NCBI GenBank assembly: GCA_020226215.1
Contig: CM035235.1
Span: 47,521,511 to 47,585,510 of the forward strand
Direction: 5' to 3'
Origin: Sindora glabra
Taxonomy: Eukaryota; Streptophyta; Magnoliopsida; Fabales; Fabaceae
DNA length: 64,000 nt
Below, one piece after another: positions 61,201 to 64,000 of this stretch. Positions within the stretch are counted from its first letter, which is position 1, and every line of letters begins with the position of its first letter. The notes under the pieces were generated by a model. The model saw only the letters and a program-made list of their open reading frames with translations, made no database searches and was not told the origin of the DNA. The translations under genes and the position numbers were made by a program.

Positions 61201-62134
61201 TTTTAAATTTTCATGGCATTCACTTTAGTAAATATAATTCATTATTTCAATAAAAACTCATTATTTCATTATTTGTATGGAAATTTTTATTTCATATCAA
61301 ATCATAAACTATAACATTCAAATATCATAATTTATCACTTGCCTAAAGCATGCATATAATTGTCAATTTCATTTACAATATTTTATGTGATTGAGATTAA
61401 AATTAATACATTTTAATCACATAAAAATAATCAATAGTAATTTTAGGTAAGAATTCATCATAAAAATATACAAATTGTTCTCTTATAAGTATTGCAATGT
61501 ATAATTTTAGAGTATAATAAATAATTAAAAAGACATGGAACATTTAATCTCATAAAACTACTATATTGTATTTTGAGTAATAAATTTTCTTAACAAAATT
61601 TTCATAGAATTAGTTCATATAATTAATGATATCATGTACAATACAATTTTAAATTCATCAATCAAAAAGTTAATAATCATCATTTAAGAAAAAGAAAAAT
61701 TTAAGATGAAATATAAATAAGTATATAAAAATGACAAAGTATGAACTCATTTTTGAATATAGAGCTAATTTGTTATATGATATGACTAATTGGCTCATTA
61801 AAAGCATATAATATAATCATGAATCATTATAATATATTTTTTTCTAAACCTAGTAGAAAATAATGAATGCATATAAATAATCATGAAATTAAACATTATA
61901 TATGAAAGTAAAACATTCATGTTTAAATTGTTATAAATTATAGCCTTAAATATATCCTAAGGGAGACAAAATTTTTCTTGATATATTAATTATTGTCATA
62001 AATTTAATTTCCAAATAAGGAAAAAATAATTTAGATAAATTTCAAAATATTAAGTATCTCTAGATAGATATTTATTTTAGGTACGATAAGTACAAAGAAA
62101 ATAATTAATAAAAATTTTAAAACATTATTGTTAT
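61201..62134. other. Stretch between element A and element D
   Basis: The N-terminal gag and 5' LTR of element A are expected here but could not be recognised, so this part may be rearranged or replaced. It holds a small hairpin: TTTTATGTGATT (61381-61392) and AATCACATAAAA (61415-61426), perfect 12-bp arms. Confidence 0.4.
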
Positions 62135-62470
62135 TGTTATGAATAATTATTAAATATAGATGTCCACAGGTCAAATGTTGTATCTACAATTATGATCAAT
62201 TACATCCCCAATTATGATCATATTATTAGATTCCAATTATGATAAATTATATCTCCAATTGTGATCAATTCTATTTATGAATTAATCATCATGAGATTAC
62301 AATGTTTGATCGATTTATTCTATAAATATGGGTTGTACAAATTATTTTAGATATAGTTGAATGAAATATTCTCCTTCCATTTAAATTTTCTTTCTCTTCC
62401 TAATATTTCTCCTTCATGTTTTCATCTCCTTCTTTTATCATTCCCTAAAGTGTTTAATATTTTCATAACA
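62135..62470 (+). repeat. 5' LTR of copia element D
   Basis: 336 bp, starts TGTTATGAATAATTATT and ends TTTTCATAACA, so it has TG...CA ends and an 8-bp terminal inverted repeat (TGTTATGA/TCATAACA). A TATA-like box (TCTATAAATATGGG) lies at about 62319-62332. Four diverged 23-25-bp repeats (CAATTATGATCAATTACATC type) lie at 62187-62277. The sequence after the LTR (cattattagcacgaagctctg) is not the initiator tRNA-Met complement used by element B. Confidence 0.8.
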
Positions 62471-62959
62471 CATTATTAGCACGAAGCTCTGATCCACTAA
62501 GGTAATTTCTTCCAAGTATAAATTATTTTACTTAATTTTGTTACTTTATGCTAATATCATAATTCTTCCATCTCATCACATTCTTCTTCCTTATTTCCTT
62601 CACATTTTGATTTTAATTTCTATAATGATTTTAATGTTTTTCTAGTTTTATTCAAAGAAATAATAGTTGTAAAATATTAAATATGATGTGTGTAAATACA
62701 AATAAATAATGAATTAAATTGAAAAAATGAAAACAATTCATATGACATATTATACATTGAGAATTTATTCTTGAATGCTAAATGAATGATTTTTTTTATA
62801 TACAAGTTAGTCTTTATAAAATATGTGGATATATAAATTTAATAATTATATATAATTTACTTTTCTTTCTCATCTCATTCACTTTTAATATAATCTAAAA
62901 TATGCCTTTGTTATATTGAATTTTTTTTCTAATTCATTTTACACGTCTATGACAGTACT
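62471..62959 (+). other. Leader of element D
   Basis: Untranslated region between LTR and gag, AT-rich, no other feature recognised. Confidence 0.6.
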
Positions 62960-63961
62960 ACGTCAAATCTTGCAAATCTTGAATTTGTGGCTCTGGACAT
63001 TACAGGAAAAAATTACTTGTCATGAGTATTAGATGTTGAAATTCATTTAGATGCAAAAGGTCTTGAAGACACAATTAAAGAAGGAAACAAAACATCCAAT
63101 CAAGAAAAAGGTAAAGTAATGATTTTCCTTCGTCATCATCTCCATGAAGGCGTAAAAACTGAATACCTCACGACAAATGATCCACTTATTCTTTGGAATA
63201 ACTTCAAAGAAAGATATAACCACCAAAAAATAGTGATCCTACTAAAAACTCGTTATGATTGGATGCATTTATGCTTACAAGATTTCAAAACTGTGAGTGA
63301 ATATAACTCAATAATATTTAGAATCAGTTCTTAACTAAAATTATGTGGAGAAAAAATTACTAATGAAGATATGTTAGAAAAAACATTCTCCACCTTTCAT
63401 GCATCAAACGTGCTCTTGCAGCAGCAATATCATGAAAAGGGTTTTAAAAAATATTCCGAATTGATCTCATGTCTTCTTGCGACTGAGCAAAATAATGAAT
63501 TGTTAATGAAAAATCATGAAGCCCGTTCAACAGGTTCTGCTCCATTCCCTAAAATGAGTGTGACAAAATATAATAATGGACAAAATCGAGACCGCATTCG
63601 TGGACGTGGTCGTGGTCGTGGTCGTGATTCTTATACTAAAAACTCAATTTCTCACCAGAAATGGAAAAATGAAGAAAATAATGACAAAAAGAAAGCTGGG
63701 CAAAATTACAAATATATTAAGAATTTATGCTATTATTGTGGAGGCAAAGGTCATTGGTTTCATACTTGTCATACATCAAAGTATCTTGTTGACCTTTATC
63801 AAGAATCATTTAAAGGAAAAAAATTAGAGACAAACTTTGTCTATGAGGATGATTATAATGAAGGCCAAATAGATACAACTCATTTAGATATTGCTGATTT
63901 TTTTTCTCACCCTGAAGGTAGAATTGATCATTTGATTAGAAATAGGAATGTGCAAAAATAA
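62960..63961 (+). pseudogene. Element D gag (copia type), start lost and two stops
   Basis: One frame runs from 62960 to 63961 and matches a copia gag polyprotein: NLANLEFVALDITGKNYLS near the start, RHHLHEGVKTEYL, DMLEKTFSTFHASNVLLQQ, a Gly/Arg repeat (RGRGRGRGR, about 63595-63630), and the zinc knuckle CYYCGGKGHWFHTC (C-x2-C-x4-H-x4-C, about 63729-63770). The expected start codon is ACG (62960-62962), a Trp position is TGA (63023-63025) and a Gln position is TAA (63332-63334). Apart from these three changes the frame is open, so this copy is much younger than A. The gag ORF stop at 63959-63961 may be natural. pol would lie beyond the window. Confidence 0.85.
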
Positions 63962-64000
63962 TTCTTTTTGTTACAATTATGTTTTTATAGATATATTTTA

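Noticed and set aside
63576..63827. Plus-strand 83-codon ORF with poly-Val
   Set aside because: Alternative frame of the Gly/Arg-rich gag segment of element D.
1..64000. tRNA, rRNA or known ncRNA genes
   Set aside because: No box A/B pair with cloverleaf potential or rRNA-like segment was recognised by eye; a covariance-model search was not possible.

Overview
The window is nuclear DNA of a flowering plant, very probably a eudicot. It is AT-rich throughout and holds only two intact host genes in 64 kb. The rest is transposon debris: plant Ty1/copia and Ty3/gypsy LTR retrotransposons, PIF/Harbinger (Tourist-like), hAT-like and Mutator-like non-autonomous elements, and tandem arrays. The species cannot be named from the sequence. 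There is one 100-N scaffold gap (3538-3637).

Layout. 1-1.8 kb is the 3' end and 3' LTR of a Ty3/gypsy-type element whose body lies to the left. 1.8-14 kb is AT-rich intergenic DNA with a second eroded LTR, a hAT-like MITE, a Mutator-like TIR element, a Tourist-like MITE and a longer PIF-like relative. 14.8-16.3 kb is a four-unit tandem array. It is followed by the intronless gene for a secreted nepenthesin-type aspartic protease (17123-18571). 18.6-29.5 kb is intergenic, with a near-perfect 314-bp tandem duplication that captured a MITE end, and a widely spaced 66-bp inverted repeat. 29.5-36.7 kb is the most striking structure: about 5 kb of diverged tandem repeats made of two alternating ~110-bp modules, bracketed by ~0.75-kb direct repeats. 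37-42.7 kb holds microsatellites, three MITEs and a ~2.04-kb element with very long inverted repeats. That element ends about 340 bp before the second gene, a two-exon UVSSA homologue for transcription-coupled DNA repair (43054-45547). From 50.2 kb to the end is a nested retrotransposon cluster. An old minus-strand copia element (A) was interrupted by a younger complete 4.7-kb copia element (B, 50839-55548) and by another insertion (C, about 56.3-58.9 kb). A head-to-head relative of A (D, LTR 62135-62470 plus decayed gag) runs off the right edge.

The two host genes do not form a pathway. They are neighbours, and from memory their Arabidopsis counterparts (At3g61820 and At3g61800) also sit close together, which suggests conserved microsynteny loosened here by about 24 kb of repeats. 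No tRNA, rRNA or CRISPR feature was seen. All retrotransposon reading frames in the window are broken. The best-supported unusual observations are the modular satellite with direct-repeat flanks, the five-copy MITE family with target-site duplications, the non-TG/CA termini of copia element B, and the long-TIR element beside UVSSA.
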